A DNA stretch of 64,000 nucleotides from positions 43,103,001 through 43,167,000 of the forward strand of contig NC_069378.1 of NCBI RefSeq assembly GCF_021730395.1. The letters are read 5' to 3'. A model generated the notes under the pieces. That model was not told the origin of the DNA. It was given only the letters and a program-made list of their open reading frames with translations, and did no database searches. Positions 34,093 to 47,323 of this stretch are shown piece by piece. How positions within the stretch are numbered: position 1 is the first letter of the stretch; the number at the start of each line of letters is the position of its first letter. The translations under genes were made by a program, and so were the position numbers. Origin of the DNA: Mercenaria mercenaria (taxonomy: Eukaryota > Mollusca > Bivalvia > Venerida > Veneridae).

Positions 34093-36001
34093 ATTTGCAT
34101 GTATTCAAGACAAATATGATTAATGCTACGAAATACGGACATGAACTCGGTTTTATTTAAGTATATATTGTATTTTTACGTTGTATTTTGCACTTTATTT
34201 TTGTCATTGATAATGAACGTTCACGGTAAGGTTACTTTAAATTGATATGGAGTGATTGTAATATGGTCAAAATAATTTTAAATAAATTGAAATGTTAGCA
34301 AATAATTTTAACATTTCTCGAAGAAAATTGCTTGCATCAGGCTTTCCGGAAATGTCAAGTACTGTTCCTCTCAACGCTATCTGTAGTTTGATGAAAAACA
34401 GTTTAATTAAGTTCAACTAAAGGCTCATATTTGTATATGAAATATAAAGAAAAACAGATTATATGATGCGCCAATAAATATATTTTCTATGAATAGAGGA
34501 GATATTTCTATATACAAGTAGATCAGAAAACAAATGATAAGTCACGAAAACGTAATAATTATTTGTTCAAACGGGCATAACTCCAAGGGCGTACAGGTCG
34601 GGATGCCTCTCAAATATTTCTGCGAGAAAATACACGATTTTTTTTCTAAATTATCTAAATTAGTTTCTACATTTTGTTTGGCATTTGTTTTGTACAATTT
34701 TTTTTTATATATAAGATATAAGTCTACTTCCAGCATGTTTCACTTTTTTGGGTGATACAATACAATGTCCCCAAAAAGTAACCGACTTGTAAGCCATTTG
34801 CCTAAATTTTATTTTCTCCTTCATTTTAGCCTGAACACCATTTCATTTTATTTTAAAGAAATCTAACAGAATGGTTATATGCGTACTTTTGTTTATTTGT
34901 ATAAATGCAAAAAGATGTATGTTTGTATGTATATATGTGGACTTAGTGTACTATATGTGTGATTATGTTCGCATTTTGTTTGCAATTTGAACGTGTTAAA
35001 TTATGGTTACATAAATACATAGGAATGTTTCATTTGTGTAAGAATATGCAATATGTTTCAACTGAAGATATGGATGCATGATCAGTGTCGCACCTGTGTT
35101 GGGTTTTCGAACTGAACAAATAGCTTATAATGTATTTTTACAACTGAATGCATATATTTTGTACTATATAATGTAAATGGCGTTATTTACAATTTTGGCA
35201 TGTCCGAAACATTGCGGAATGATACTTATTTCACTTGGGTAATGATTACATTTTACTCGGGCTTTATCATAGACTCACTTGGTAAGACCCAGACTTAAAA
35301 CTAAAATCAAAGTACTAAATCCATGCAATATTTCAGTGAAACTCCAAATTTTGTAGTTTGTAGCATCGTCTATGGCATGTGCAGTCAAAACTGTAATTTG
35401 ATTTTTTTAAAATAGTGTAATATTTGTTTTTAAAGTCACTATATGTTCACTGTAAAAATACTGCTTTTACCCAAGTGGAAACTGGCAGGAACTTGAAAAT
35501 GTAGGTCTCTGATTGGTCAGTTAGAACTCTGTTGTCATGATAAATTTCTGAATGCCAATATTCACAATAAGAAGACGAGACAAAGTCAATATGTAGTTTC
35601 AATATGTTAACGACTCATAGTTTTTCCAGCCATTTTCTTTGCTGCCTCACCCAATGTCACATATACAATGTGTTTAAAATGGTAGAATTTTTGTCAACTG
35701 GTTCTATTTTGCAGGAAGATACGGTACTACGAAGAGGTGTTAAAACATTTCAAGGATATTTTAGAATTTAAAAGTAAAACAAAACAGTCGTATAATTTCA
35801 GAATTTACTAAAAACAAAAACAGTGACATGTACTGAATTCTAATCTATTGGCTGTCAATAAATAAAATTTTATATACTATACTACAAGATGGAAATTCCA
35901 CATTAATCCTGTTATGTAACTACTTGAAGTGCTGCTTTAACACATTGGAATCAGAGAATTGAACAACAGTGTTATATCACCTTTGTAGTACATAATTAAA
36001 T
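34093..36001. other. Unassigned AT-rich stretch
   Basis: No gene seen. ACTTGGGTAA near 35235 and TTACCCAAGT near 35469 are inverted but too far apart and too short to call an element. Confidence 0.5.
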
Positions 36002-36208
36002 GAGCCATGCCATGAGAAAATCAACATAGTGGCTTTGCGACCAGCATGGATCCATCCGCGCAGTCTGGTCAGGATTCATGCTGTTCGCTAACAGTTTCTC
36101 TAATTGCAATAGGCTTTGAAGGCGAACAGCATGGATCCTGACCAGACTGCTGGTCTGGATCCATGCTGGTCGCAAAGCCACTATGTTGGTTTTCCTATGA
36201 CACGGCTC
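36002..36208. mobile_element. GAGCCG foldback MITE, copy 7 (shortened)
   Basis: Both inner hairpins are shortened (GCATGGATCCATCCGCGCAG and GACCAGACTGCTGGTCTGG). Flanks are AAAT on both sides, supporting a 4-bp target duplication. Confidence 0.86.
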
Positions 36209-37986
36209 AAATGTTGTATGCTTACACGGAAAACATTATCTAAAACTTTTTTAAATGTTGTTTTTTACTGTATATGTTTTTCTAGGCTTTTGTGATAAAA
36301 ACCGCGATCTATTCCCTAACACCCGTACAAAATCCATACGGAAGTGCTATAAAAATACAAATACAATAATGTGTTTTTGAAAGTAAAAAATGGGAGCTGA
36401 TGTTACCGTATATATGATTTATTTTATGTTGCCACTAAATATGAGACATTTTGTGCATTTACTGCAGTTATGAACAAACAATATACTATGAATTTTGCCG
36501 AAAATTTAAAATTACTGAAGGATATTCAGATGTTTAGGTTAATGAAAAGTAAGTTAAAATATAAAGTCACTTAGTTTGATAAATATGCAAAAACTGTAAA
36601 TGTATAATTGTGTTATGTATTTGCTGATGTGCGTTTATTACTTAGCTGGCACTCTTTGAATATCTAAGTTATTTTTTGGTGTTACAAATGTTATAAGTAA
36701 TTTTAAACAATTCCAAACAGGATCTCATATAGCTGTGCGGACAAGGCGTTTATCTGTCAATATTGGGATTAAAGGGTCGAGTCTAATGTCTGGCACTGTC
36801 ACATTCTTTTACAAATTCATGTTTTATTTGCATAACTCAAATTTAATATCTAATAGTGCGAGGGCGGTGCCACTTCATCACGTTTGTTAAAGCTGCATTT
36901 CTTAAAAAATATTCTAATGACAGGAGTTCAACATTATCATGCCATTTAAAAAAAAAAGATTCTACCAACATTCCAGATGTAATTTCTTTCTTTATCGCCA
37001 GCATATACATAACTTCAGAAAAAAAGTATGAAAATAAAATCCTAAGGTAATGAAACTCTAGTATAAAGAACAAGAAAGGTAGCAAAAAAAAAAAAAACAG
37101 TGGGACGAAACTTAAGTTGCGTAAGAGCCAGAGATTTGACCATTACGCCATCGCAGCTGTGGTTGTAGGTAGGCGTAAAGATTGTTTTTGTTTTCGGTAT
37201 CCCAACCTAATCTAAGTGTTTGACCTTTTAATGGCCTTTAAAAATTTATTTTACAACTTTTTTTACAACAAAGTTGCAGAAGTGCACTCTGCTCTAAACA
37301 TGACCAGTGATGTTAGAAATCAACTTATTGATGCTCTAAAGTTATAACCCCCTTATTTCTATTCATTTTTGACACAAAAATAATATCCGGAAAGTCTCAC
37401 TTAATAAAAAAATTTAAAAGAAATCCGACCTACCTACCCTAATTTTTTTTTAGCTCGTTACCTGAAACAAAGACTTTTAAGGCCTTATTGTGATTATATT
37501 TTGTAAAATTTATGATTGTTAGATACGCGAGATAAATAAAATGCCCGAATAGATTAAAGGAGATAAATTAGTGCCAGGTACATACTAATGCACAATACTT
37601 ATGTTAAATGTTTTATGTTGTCTGCAAATAAAAAATAAAGTCTTGAAAAGACTAAAACTCGTTTTGATCAATATTTCATTCCTTTCTTCTTAAGGCGCTA
37701 CATCGGTCGGGTATCGATCTGCATTATCTCATCCAGAAGATGACAAGAGTTGTCTAATGACTTTTGAAACTGTTCCACATGAAAAAGCTTAACCAAATTT
37801 TCCCCAAGCTGTAAAAGGGAATAACTTTGTAAATTCTAATTGTGGTTATTGAAACTGGCTAAGAGAGGTAATGTCATCAACCCGAAGAATTATGAAGAGT
37901 TTGAAAGCATACACGTCAATACACCAGAGAATCCTCCTGACACATAAAACTTTCGCCAAAATACTGGTGGAAAAAGGATAAGATTT
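36209..37986. other. Unassigned AT-rich stretch
   Basis: No recognisable gene. Overlapping frames at 36843-37085 have no domain I know. Confidence 0.5.
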
Positions 37987-39320
37987 AGCCCACCTGTCAC
38001 GCAGTGACAATGTGAGCTTGTGTGATCACCCTTCGTCCGTCGTCCGTCGTGCGTCGTCCGACGTGTCAGCAATTTCTAAAAAAGTCTTCTTCTTCAAAAC
38101 CACTTGGCAGATTTACAACAAATTTCACAGGAATGTTCCTTGGATGGCCCCCTTTTAAAATTGTCCAAAGAATTTAAATCCATGCAGAACACTGGTTGCC
38201 ATGGCAACCGAAAGGAAATATTTTAAAATCTTCTTGTGCAAAACCACAGGTCCTAGCGCTTTTGTATTTGGTATGTAGCATCACCTAGTAGGCTTCTACC
38301 AAGATTGTTCAAATTATCTCCCTAGGGTCATATAGGGCCCATCCTGGGGGGTAACATGGTTTACAAAGACTTATATAGGGAAAACTTTGAAAATCTTCTT
38401 GTCCAAAACCACAGGACCTAGGGCTTTTAATTTGGTAGGTAGCATCATTTAGAGGCCCTCTACCAAGATTGTTCAAATTATCCCCAAATATGGCCCCACC
38501 CTAGGGGTCACATAGTTTTTATATACTTAAATGGAAAATCTTCTTATCAAACCACAGGGCCTAGGGCTTTGACATTTTGTATGTAGCATCATATGGTGGT
38601 CCTCTACCAAGAGTATTCAAATCATTCCCCTAGGGTCAAAATGTGGCCCCCTAGGAGGTCACATCGTTTATATAGACGTGTATAGGAATACACTTTAAAA
38701 TCTCCTTGTCTGAAGCCACAAGTTCTAGGCCTTTGATATTTGGTACGTAGAGTTGTCTTGTTCAAATTATTACCATGGGATAAAAAAAAGGCCATACCCC
38801 GGGGGTCCTTAGGTTTACATAGACTTCTTGTCTGAAACTGCAAGTCCTATGCCTTTGAAATTTGGTACGTAGCGTTGTCTTGTGGTCCTCTACCAAGATT
38901 GTTCAAATTATTACCCTGCGGTAAAAAAGAGGCTCTGCCCCGGGGCTCCTTAGTTTTACATAGACTTATAAAGTTAACAACTTTAAAAATCTTCTTGTCT
39001 GAAATTACAAGCCATAGGCCTTTGATATTAGGTACGTATATAACGTTGTCTCGTGGTCCACTACCAAGATTGTTCAAATTATTACCCTGGGGGTAAAAAG
39101 AGGCTCTGCCCCGGGGGTCCTTAGTTTTACATAGTCTTATAAAGTTAAAAACTTTAAAAAATCTTTTTGTCTGAAACTGCAAGGCCAGGGCTTTTGATAT
39201 TTGGTATGTTGAATTGCCTAGTGGTCTACTACCATAATTGTTCAAATTGTTCCCCTAGAGTGAAAAGAGGCCCTGCCCTGGAGTCCCAGTTTTACATAGA
39301 CTTATATAGACTCTGCAATG
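37987..39320 (+). repeat. Tandem-repeat element T1 (~130-175 bp units, ~8 copies)
   Basis: It opens with a CACCTGTCACGCAGTGACAA segment and a run of CGTCCGTCGTCCG. Units follow with landmarks CTTCTTGTCCAAAACCACAG, GGGCTTTGATATTTGGTATG, TCTACCAAGATTGTTCAAAT, ATGGCCCC.CCCGGGGGTC and ACATAGACTTATA. Unit length varies. The same unit occurs at 49800-50480. No protein-coding capacity is supported; open frames across it merely follow the repeat. Confidence 0.85.
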
Positions 39321-39529
39321 TAAGGTCATGAATGGATGCCAAAAGATGTGTGAAGTGTTTGAAAACATTTGGCCATGTAGTTTCTGAAAAACATGCTTAT
39401 ATGCAAAACATTTACCCAATGTTGAAAACGGGCAATTTTTTTTTACAAAATATGAGCCTTGGTTACGAATCCTATTATATGAGATTAGCTTATGGTGTAA
39501 AAAATTATGATGAATTTGAGAGCATTCAG

Positions 39530-39650
39530 TCAGGTATTTGGAAGGGGTGATGCATGTTTCATTACCTTTTGTTCAATCAAACCGAGTCTGCTATAATATT
39601 GCTTGACTGCGTTATGTGCTTTCAAAGGATCTATTAAAGATCATGCTTCA
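39530..39650 (+). repeat. Dispersed repeat family R1, partial copy 2
   Basis: TTCAATCAAACCGAGTCTGC and GTGCTTTCAAAGGATCTATT match the right half of copy 1. Confidence 0.6.
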
Positions 39651-40227
39651 CATTTGGTCGTAAAGTTGTATATTACGACCATGTAGAAGTTAATTATAAC
39701 GCATCAGTGTTTTTAATCTCTGGTGTAACATGTAAATTTTTTGGACCTCCCGTTATTGAGGTTCATATATGGTATAAGGGAGAACATTGAATATACTTTC
39801 TCATTATTTCTGTATTAGTAGTTTTTGAGTTGTATCCCTTCCATCTTTGGTTATTTTAGTGTGGTTAGTCCAATTTCTTCTTAGTCATGCATGTTCATTG
39901 TAATCTGACATGTTTAGTAAGAACCGCATTTTGCACAACATTTTGCATAATATTTTGTACAATATTGATTTATGACTATCTCATTACTTCACTTGTTTTA
40001 TCCACATGCATATTATATGCCATGGATTATGAATAAATCTGAAATCTGAAGATTTTATTAAAGAGCAACCAAATTTATATGTACTACTTCCGTTAGATTT
40101 ATTTCTGTTATTTGAAAGGAGCATTATTTTGAAAAAATAAAAACTAGACTAATGCAACTTTTTCGGTTTGTCACATACTTAGAGTAGAGTCTGAAAGAAT
40201 TTGGCATGGTATGTTCAGCTATATTCA

Positions 40228-40450
40228 CCAAACTTAGTGTTGTTATATTTTCTGGTCCTTCGGGATTATTGATTTCAACTCATTTAGATTTGAAGACTGA
40301 ATACTGCTTAAGCCGGTGCTAGGGGGCGTGGGCAGTGTTGCAATTTCCATTACTGCTCATGAACAAACTCAATCAAACCGAGTCTGCAATTTTCATTGTT
40401 TGCCTTGTTCTCGGTGCTTCCGAGGGATCTACTTTCCAGATTTTATTTGG
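40228..40450 (+). repeat. Dispersed repeat family R1, copy 3
   Basis: GTTATATTTTCTGGTCCTTC, CCGGTGCTAGGGGGCGTGGG, CTCAATCAAACCGAGTCTGC and GTGCTTCCGAGGGATCTACT occur in family order. Confidence 0.7.
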
Positions 40451-40876
40451 TTTTTAATGAAGTTATAATGTACATAATTTAGGCAACATGTGAGGTTGGT
40501 ATGCTTCCGTATTTAATCCTTCAATGATGCTAAAGACTTCTGTGGAGACTGAAAACATTCAGTCTATTCATTTCTGAGGAAGCTGTTTGACAAAACTTTC
40601 TAGGTAAAATCGACATAATGTTGGCAAAATAAAAGTTAGTGTTGTGTTACGTGTCGTGTGTTCATCTTATTTGTCCAAGTATTTTTTGAAGACTGAAGTT
40701 AAACCTCTTATAGTAATAAAAAGGGCACCTAATCAAGAATTTACATTTTCCCGAGTTCAGAAATGGTCATTTTGCTGACTTAATACGTTTGAGAGTCATG
40801 ATACTCATCTTACCATGATAAACAAGCTTACAAAGTTAGAAGCTATAGCTCTTTTAGTTTTCAAGAGATATTGGTC

Positions 40877-41585
40877 GTAAGGTTCATGTAAAGCGTTTGA
40901 GACCACCCATTTGGGTAAATTTTCATTTTGGAAATTATACCCGACAGACCCATAATATTCATAACATGTGTATATGGTGTTGTTCAGAAGAAGTAGAAAA
41001 TACTTTCTATAGAGGTCACCTTGTATGGTAATATGTATTTTGTCTTACAAATTATGTACTTCAACTGTTCACAATATATTTTGTACAATATATCAAACTT
41101 CTTTTTCAAACATATTTTTTCTCTAAGTTTGTTTTTGTTGTATTTCTTACATACTTATCTAGGTACTCCGGGAAATGAAAAATAGTTTACTTTTATATTT
41201 GTTGAAATACTGCAGTTGTTTGTCAATTTGACAGCTGTACTTTCACTTTCATTTTGCAACGTTTGCATATTTTTTAATGTACATGGTTTGTAACACTTTC
41301 AACTCCCGTAGTACCTGGACAAATATGTTAGGTACACAATGAAAATAAGAGTTATGACAAAATACTTTTGAAAAAGAAGTTTGATATCTTCTACACAATA
41401 CAACATGAACAGTCATACACACGTGATATAAGACAAAATACGTTGTCCAAAAGGAAGTAACTTGTCCTAAAAGTTTTTTATACTTACTATGAACAATTTG
41501 GTGTATCCTTTATGAAAAACCAAGTCCTATGTGGCGTAAGAAACTAAAACAAAAATTCACCCTAGAGACTTTACATGAACCTTAA
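40877..41585. mobile_element. Long foldback element FB700, copy 1
   Basis: The left end TAAGGTTCATGTAAAGCGTT is the inverse of the right end TTTACATGAACCTTA. Long imperfect arms follow, such as ATATCAAACTTCTTTTTCAA near 41093 against TTGAAAAAGAAGTTTGATAT near 41368, and TACTTATCTAGGTACTCCGG against GTACCTGGACAAATATGTTA. Total ~709 bp, non-coding. A second copy is at 44901-45598. Confidence 0.85.
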
Positions 41586-41689
41586 CCGCGAAAATATTTT
41601 TAAAGATCAGTTTTCGATTTTTATTGGGTTAAGACTCACACCAATACAATTGATATCAAATGTCGATTCTTCGATTGTGCTGGTACAGG

Positions 41690-41860
41690 ACGACACCACA
41701 GAAAACATTACATTTCAAGATTTTAAGGATATTTTCATGATTCAAGGCAACACATTTTTAACCAATGAGCTGATGTCTCATTGAATGCTACGAGTTTCCC
41801 TATACATTTTTCAACCAATCTGAAGCCTGCAAACAATAACAACATTTGACCTAAAGAGAA
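41690..41860 (+). repeat. Dispersed repeat R2, copy 1
   Basis: ACAGAAAACATTACATTTCA, TTCAAGGCAACACATTTTTA and TGTCTCATTGAATGCTAC match the copy at 43380-43545 in order, with scattered substitutions. Confidence 0.8.
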
Positions 41861-43379
41861 TATAAAATTTCAATATACATGCATTTCAGCTATTATGATT
41901 TTAAAGTAAACACTTACCAAAGTAACAGATGTGTTATTTTTCAATCAGCTGTACTGAAATATGGGGTAAAACTGCATTTTTTTATTTAAATGATCACCAT
42001 GGAATCAATGTTGAGGCAATATGTACGAAACTCTTCCTGTATTGAATGAATAAAGTCCCCTTCAAACAAGTACTACTTACATACACTTTCAAGCATAATT
42101 CTACAGCAAAGAGCTGCTTTCATACTCCACTCATCAGAAAAACAGTGTTTTTCTGCATTATCACCGCATTTTCTCATCCTAGGAGTGAATTAAGCATTTA
42201 ATAGACAATAGATAAACATTAGCTGATATTAACATAGAGATTACACACTACTGACACTGTCATAAGAGTGTTTTGGACCTTATATGTCTTGCAAACAGAC
42301 CTCTGCTGCAATTTCTTTTCATAAGTTTTTGGCCACTGTGCCATAGATATAAGCATTTTTCCCATTGAAAGAACAAAATTTATGTGTCCTTTCATGTACT
42401 GTTTTGATAAAATATTGTGAGCAGCAAGCTTACAGGTATTTTAATATTCTACTTTCAAAGTTATTCCTGCTTCCAATTGAGCTTCTGAGCATCTGAATCA
42501 GTAAAAAGATCTGAAATAAGTGATACATTATCTTTGGTCACACAAAAGAGAATTAAAAATGACAAAAATGGCACCCTGGAGACTTTCATTCCTTCAAGGA
42601 AAACAGGAAAAAAATCATAATATATCTGATATTGAAGGTGGTAAGGGTAAAACTTAAGTTAAACCTGCCTGTAACTATTATTTTAGTGTCATACCTCTAC
42701 ATTTATCTATCAATAAGCACTCTGGCACTGTCAGTCATGGTTTTCCTACAATCTTGTTCAAAGATCTTCATGGAACCATAGCCGGCCAAGTAAGTTCTGA
42801 GACCTAAATAAAAGATTAACAAGAAAATAACAAGAAACTCATCCAACACTCTACATCTCCTTAATATCCTGCTCACACATGAAAACACATATTTGAAATA
42901 TTAATGATACAAAGTTTGAGCATCTCTGGTCTTGATAATGGCTAAAAGTATCCACCTACTTATTTAAATTCCTGCAATTATAGTACTGAACAACCTTGGA
43001 AGCTTTGATTCTGCTAAAAACACAAACAAAAGCATGTTAAATATAAAAATCTATTTTCTGTATTTGTTATTTCAGTTAAGTCACAATTGAAATGAAACCT
43101 TCTTTAAGTCAGACTCAGCTATTATTTTTTCTATAGATTTACATTGTAAGAAATGACTCTGTAGGACCCCCTCAAAACTTTTGTCAAATAGCCTTCCAGA
43201 CACCAAAAAAACATAATTTTTATATGGGCATGCCCGACCCATTTTTCTCTTTTTCCATTCAAAGACAACCACTCTCAACTGTGCATGGAATTTAGTGGTA
43301 AATTCCCAACTAGTACTTACTTCACTAAATTACTAATTTCAGAGTTAAATATATAGCCAGGCAGCTGTAAAATACTTCA
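41861..43379. other. Unassigned stretch
   Basis: Lies between the two R2 copies. No gene seen. Confidence 0.5.
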
Positions 43380-43545
43380 AAATGCACAGAAAATATTACA
43401 TTCCAAGATTTCAAGGATATTTTTATGATTCAAGGCAACACATTTTTAACCAATCAGTTGGTGTCTCATTGAATGCTACAGGTTTCCCTACACATTTACA
43501 ACTAATCCGAAGCCGGCAAACAATAACAATATTTGACCATAACCA
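43380..43545 (+). repeat. Dispersed repeat R2, copy 2
   Basis: ACAGAAAATATTACATTCCA, TTCAAGGCAACACATTTTTA and GTGTCTCATTGAATGCTACA, same orientation as copy 1, about 1.7 kb away. Confidence 0.8.
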
Positions 43546-44900
43546 TTTTGAGGCTGACGTATTACCTCACCCATTACAAAAATTTATATAGATATTGGAT
43601 ATTAGCCGCCTGTCAGACATCTTTCGAATTCAGCAGCTGAATGAATAACAAACGTGTAATAACCAAGAAAATTAATTTATGTAAACCTGCATGTACTTTC
43701 TGTAAAACAATGTGTCGGCCGTCGAGAAATGTTGTGTTGATGATTCTGTCAAATTTAAGGTGCAGAAAATGTGTAAAAGTGTAATTTCATCATTATATGT
43801 TTACTTTTTACTTTACACATAAAACGTCATGTAGTCCAAAACATAAAGCTCACATTTCAAATTTATACTATTTCTTCTTTCTTTTCAGTTTCTACAAATC
43901 GTATGAATGGACATGTACCATACATTTTTGATAATATATAAACACAATGACAAATTTCCTCCCTAAATCAAAATTATTAAAAATATATTTCCAGCATTTC
44001 ATTACCGGAAGTAATCCCTGTTTAACAATAAAATGTACACTTTCTTGAAAACAAAACACATTCGTCCTCTGTTTACAGCTACCCAAATGGTACGGCAATA
44101 AACAATTTATGCTACCATTTAGGTCAAAAGAACTAACTGAAATCCCATAGGCCAACAATGTTTTGTGTATAACAATAAACTAATAGGCCTTTCCTGACAT
44201 TTCAAGTGTTACTGCCACCTACTAAGGATGAAAGAAGCATCCAAGAGCTATCATAAAACTGCAAGAAATATACCTATTGACCGTTATTTTAGAGCATTTT
44301 TTTCTCTCTCTTTGAATACCGTTACCCAGTCTGGCACTAATTTTGTTCATTGTTTTTGTGGAAAAAACTCTATAATTAAAACATGTATGTTCCGAACAGT
44401 AATCATAGATTAGAATTTATTAAGGTATGAAATAAAATATTTTAGAAACACATCTAACACATATTACAGCAAGGGGAGACCACTTTACATGGTAATATAC
44501 ACTTCAGATTTAATGCTCTGGGAGTTGTTGCTTCCATCTAGCCAATTATTCGGGGAGGACACAATTTTGTGAAGGCCACACGCAATGCTCGACAGACAGA
44601 CAGACAAACAAACGGACGGACGACAGGACCCAGATAAGTTGAGAGAGTAAAACTACCGCGCAATATTCATTAATACCACACTAATAATATAAGTAATATA
44701 AATATTTCAGGTAATCAAAACCTATGTATGTGTAATACTGTAATACAAACTACGACCACTTCAGTTCTGATTTATATGTCTTAAGAAAATTTGTGAAAGT
44801 TATATCTATAAACTGACGGAAAGAAGTTCAGCTCTATAAGGAACGCATATTTATTTTTGTCCTCACATTAAACCTCTACGTTCGGTTTCGACCTTATCGT
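43546..44900. other. Unassigned stretch
   Basis: No gene seen. A small GACAGACAGACAGACAAACA run is near 44592. Confidence 0.5.
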
Positions 44901-45598
44901 TAAGGTTCATGTAAAGTGTTTGAGACTGCCCCTCGGGTGAATTTTTGTTTCATGTTTTGAGACCTCATAGGCCTTTGGTTTTCATACATTGTATACCAAA
45001 CTGTTCAAAAAGAGTAGAAGTGTCATTCAAGAAAGGTTGTTTTGTTCTGTAGAATAATATTTCTCTTACATCACATGTACTTTGCTTGTCCACATTCTGT
45101 TTTGTAAAACATATCAAACTTCTTTTTCAAAACTATTTTGACATTAGGTTTATACTTATTGTGTGCCTAACATATTTCTCCAGGTACTCTCAGTGTTAAA
45201 ATTGCTACAATACATCTACATTTCAAAAAGTTGCAAAAATTGCAAAACGAAAGTGAAAGTAGAGCTGTCAAAATGACAAAATACTCCTATATTTCAGAAA
45301 ATATTTAAGTTAACCATATTTCAATACTGGGAGTACCTAGATAAATATGTTAGAAACACAAACAAAACATATTTAAACAAAAAATTCTTTTGAAAAAGAA
45401 GTTTGATATTTTCTACAAAATAGAACTGTGACGATCGAAGTGCATGTAATTTTTGACAAAATACTTATTCTAAAAGAAGTTTACCTTTGTATAATGTATT
45501 CCCTACTTCCTCTGAACAATTCAGTGTATTTATCATAAATAGTAACGGTCACCTGAGGGGTGGTCTTCAAACACTTTACATGAACCTACACGGTGAAA
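44901..45598. mobile_element. Long foldback element FB700, copy 2
   Basis: The left end TAAGGTTCATGTAAAGTGTT and the right end AACACTTTACATGAACCTA (GTTTG / CAAAC continuing inwards) are inverted. Interior landmarks match copy 1: AAACTTCTTTTTCAAAACTA and TTTGAAAAAGAAGTTTGATA. Confidence 0.85.
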
Positions 45599-46194
45599 AT
45601 ATGTAGTAATGCATCCGCACTACACGAGAATGTGCACTGGAAAACATACAGGATGTTGGTCTAAACAACGGATGCATACATTAACCGACTCACTGATCCA
45701 AAAACCGAAAATCACGAGAAACAATATTTCTGGACATATGACAGTAGTTCCATCCGGACAAATGCAGGTAAAAGCTTTATATTTCAACTTTAGCAAAAAT
45801 GCATTAGACCTGTTACCATTTTGATAAAGTAATAAATTATGTTGGTAAAGAATCTATACATGTACACGGCAGCCTTGAGACAAGGTAAACTGATCTTACT
45901 CATCACATTATCTACGGTGTGCCATTTGTGCCACATGTGACCTTCCGCAAATAACATGTAGTCAAAATAATTCGACGGTCAGATTGTTTTATATTTGTGA
46001 CGGGCAATCTAACCGTCAAAACTTCGAAGGACCAAAATAATGGAGGATAAATCACAGTACACAGACATGTAGTTATTGGTTTTATCTCTTGCGCATATAG
46101 ACGTGTCTACAGCGCGGTAAACGTTAATATTAGTGTACAATACATACATGTATAGGTTTAAATCACCAGAAAATTTGTAATTTTGGAAGTTATT
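45599..46194. other. Unassigned stretch
   Basis: No gene seen. Confidence 0.5.
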
Positions 46195-47250
46195 GTGCCC
46201 CCCATGAGTGGTGGGAGGCATATAGATTTGGTCTTTGTCCGTGCGTCCGTCAATCCGTCCGAAGTTCGTGACGCGCCTAGCTCAAAAAGTATTTAATATA
46301 AATTAATAAAACCTTGCATGAGTCTTTATCATGATATGAACTTGCGCACCTCCTATTTTTCGTCTGGCTCCGCCCCCTATTTTCTGAGTTATGGCCGCTG
46401 AAATAGTCAAAAATGCATATTTTCACCTTGTGACGCGCCTAGCTCAAAAAGTATTTGATATTAGTTAATGAAACCCTGCGTGAATCTTTATCATGATATG
46501 AACTTAAGCACCTCCTATTTTTCGTCTGGCTCCGCCCCCTATTTTCAGATTTATGGCCCCTGAAATAGTCAAAAATGCACATTTTCACCTTGTGACACGC
46601 CTAGCTCAAAAAGTGTTTGATATGGACTCATGAAACCTTGCATGAGACTTAATCATGATGTGAACTTGCGCACCTCCTATTTTTCATTTTGGTCTGCCCC
46701 CTATTTTCAGAGTTATGGCCCCTGAAATAGTCAATAATGCACATTTTCACCTTGTGATGCACCTAGTTCAAAAAGAATTTAATATAAATGATTGAAAGCT
46801 TGCATAAGTCTTTATCATGATATAAACTTCCACACCTCTATTTTTGGCTGGCTCCACCCCCTATTTTTTAAGTTATGGCCCCTGAAATAGTAAAAAAATG
46901 CACATTTCCACCTAATTATGTGCCTAGCTCAAAAAGTATTTGATGTAAATTTATGAAACCTTGCTTGGGTCTTTATCATGATATGTCCTTGCACACTCGG
47001 CATTCTTCCTTAGAATCTTGGCATTTTTTACAAAGTTATGGCCCTTGAAATAGCCAAAATAGTGGATATTTTGTTTGTGATGCTCATAGCTCAAAAAGTA
47101 TATGGCCTAGAATAATGAATCCTTTTCATAAAATATTTGTTGAGGCTATAGCCCATTAAGACTGCAAACATTTGAATTATTTCCCCTTATTTGTGACAAA
47201 TGTACCAGTGGGGGGCACACCCTGTGTCCTACAGACACATTCTAGTTTTA
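46195..47250 (+). repeat. Tandem-repeat element T2 (~162 bp unit, ~6 copies) with inverted ends
   Basis: The unit landmarks are GTGACGCGCCTAGCTCAAAA (first at 46268 and 46430, period 162), TTTATCATGATATGAACTTG, TGGCTCCGCCCCCTATTTT and GTTATGGCCCCTGAAATAGT. The left end GTGCCCCCCATGAG is the inverse of TGGGGGGCAC near the right end. No coding capacity. Confidence 0.87.
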
Positions 47251-47323
47251 TATTTTTTACATAAATCATTGAGGAATTTAATCTCCTTTTGACACGTGTA
47301 AGTTGTATTTGAATTTATCTCAT

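Larger units (their letters stand above)
39321..40876. other. Unassigned stretch containing R1 repeats
   Basis: Contains the R1 copies at 39530-39650 and 40228-40450; no gene seen. Confidence 0.5.

Noticed and set aside
35235-35480. Possible foldback with ACTTGGGTAA ends
   Set aside because: The inverted match is only about 11 bp and the interior shows no further pairing.
38847-39245. 132-codon minus-strand frame
   Set aside because: It translates the T1 tandem repeat; its own repeats mirror the DNA units.
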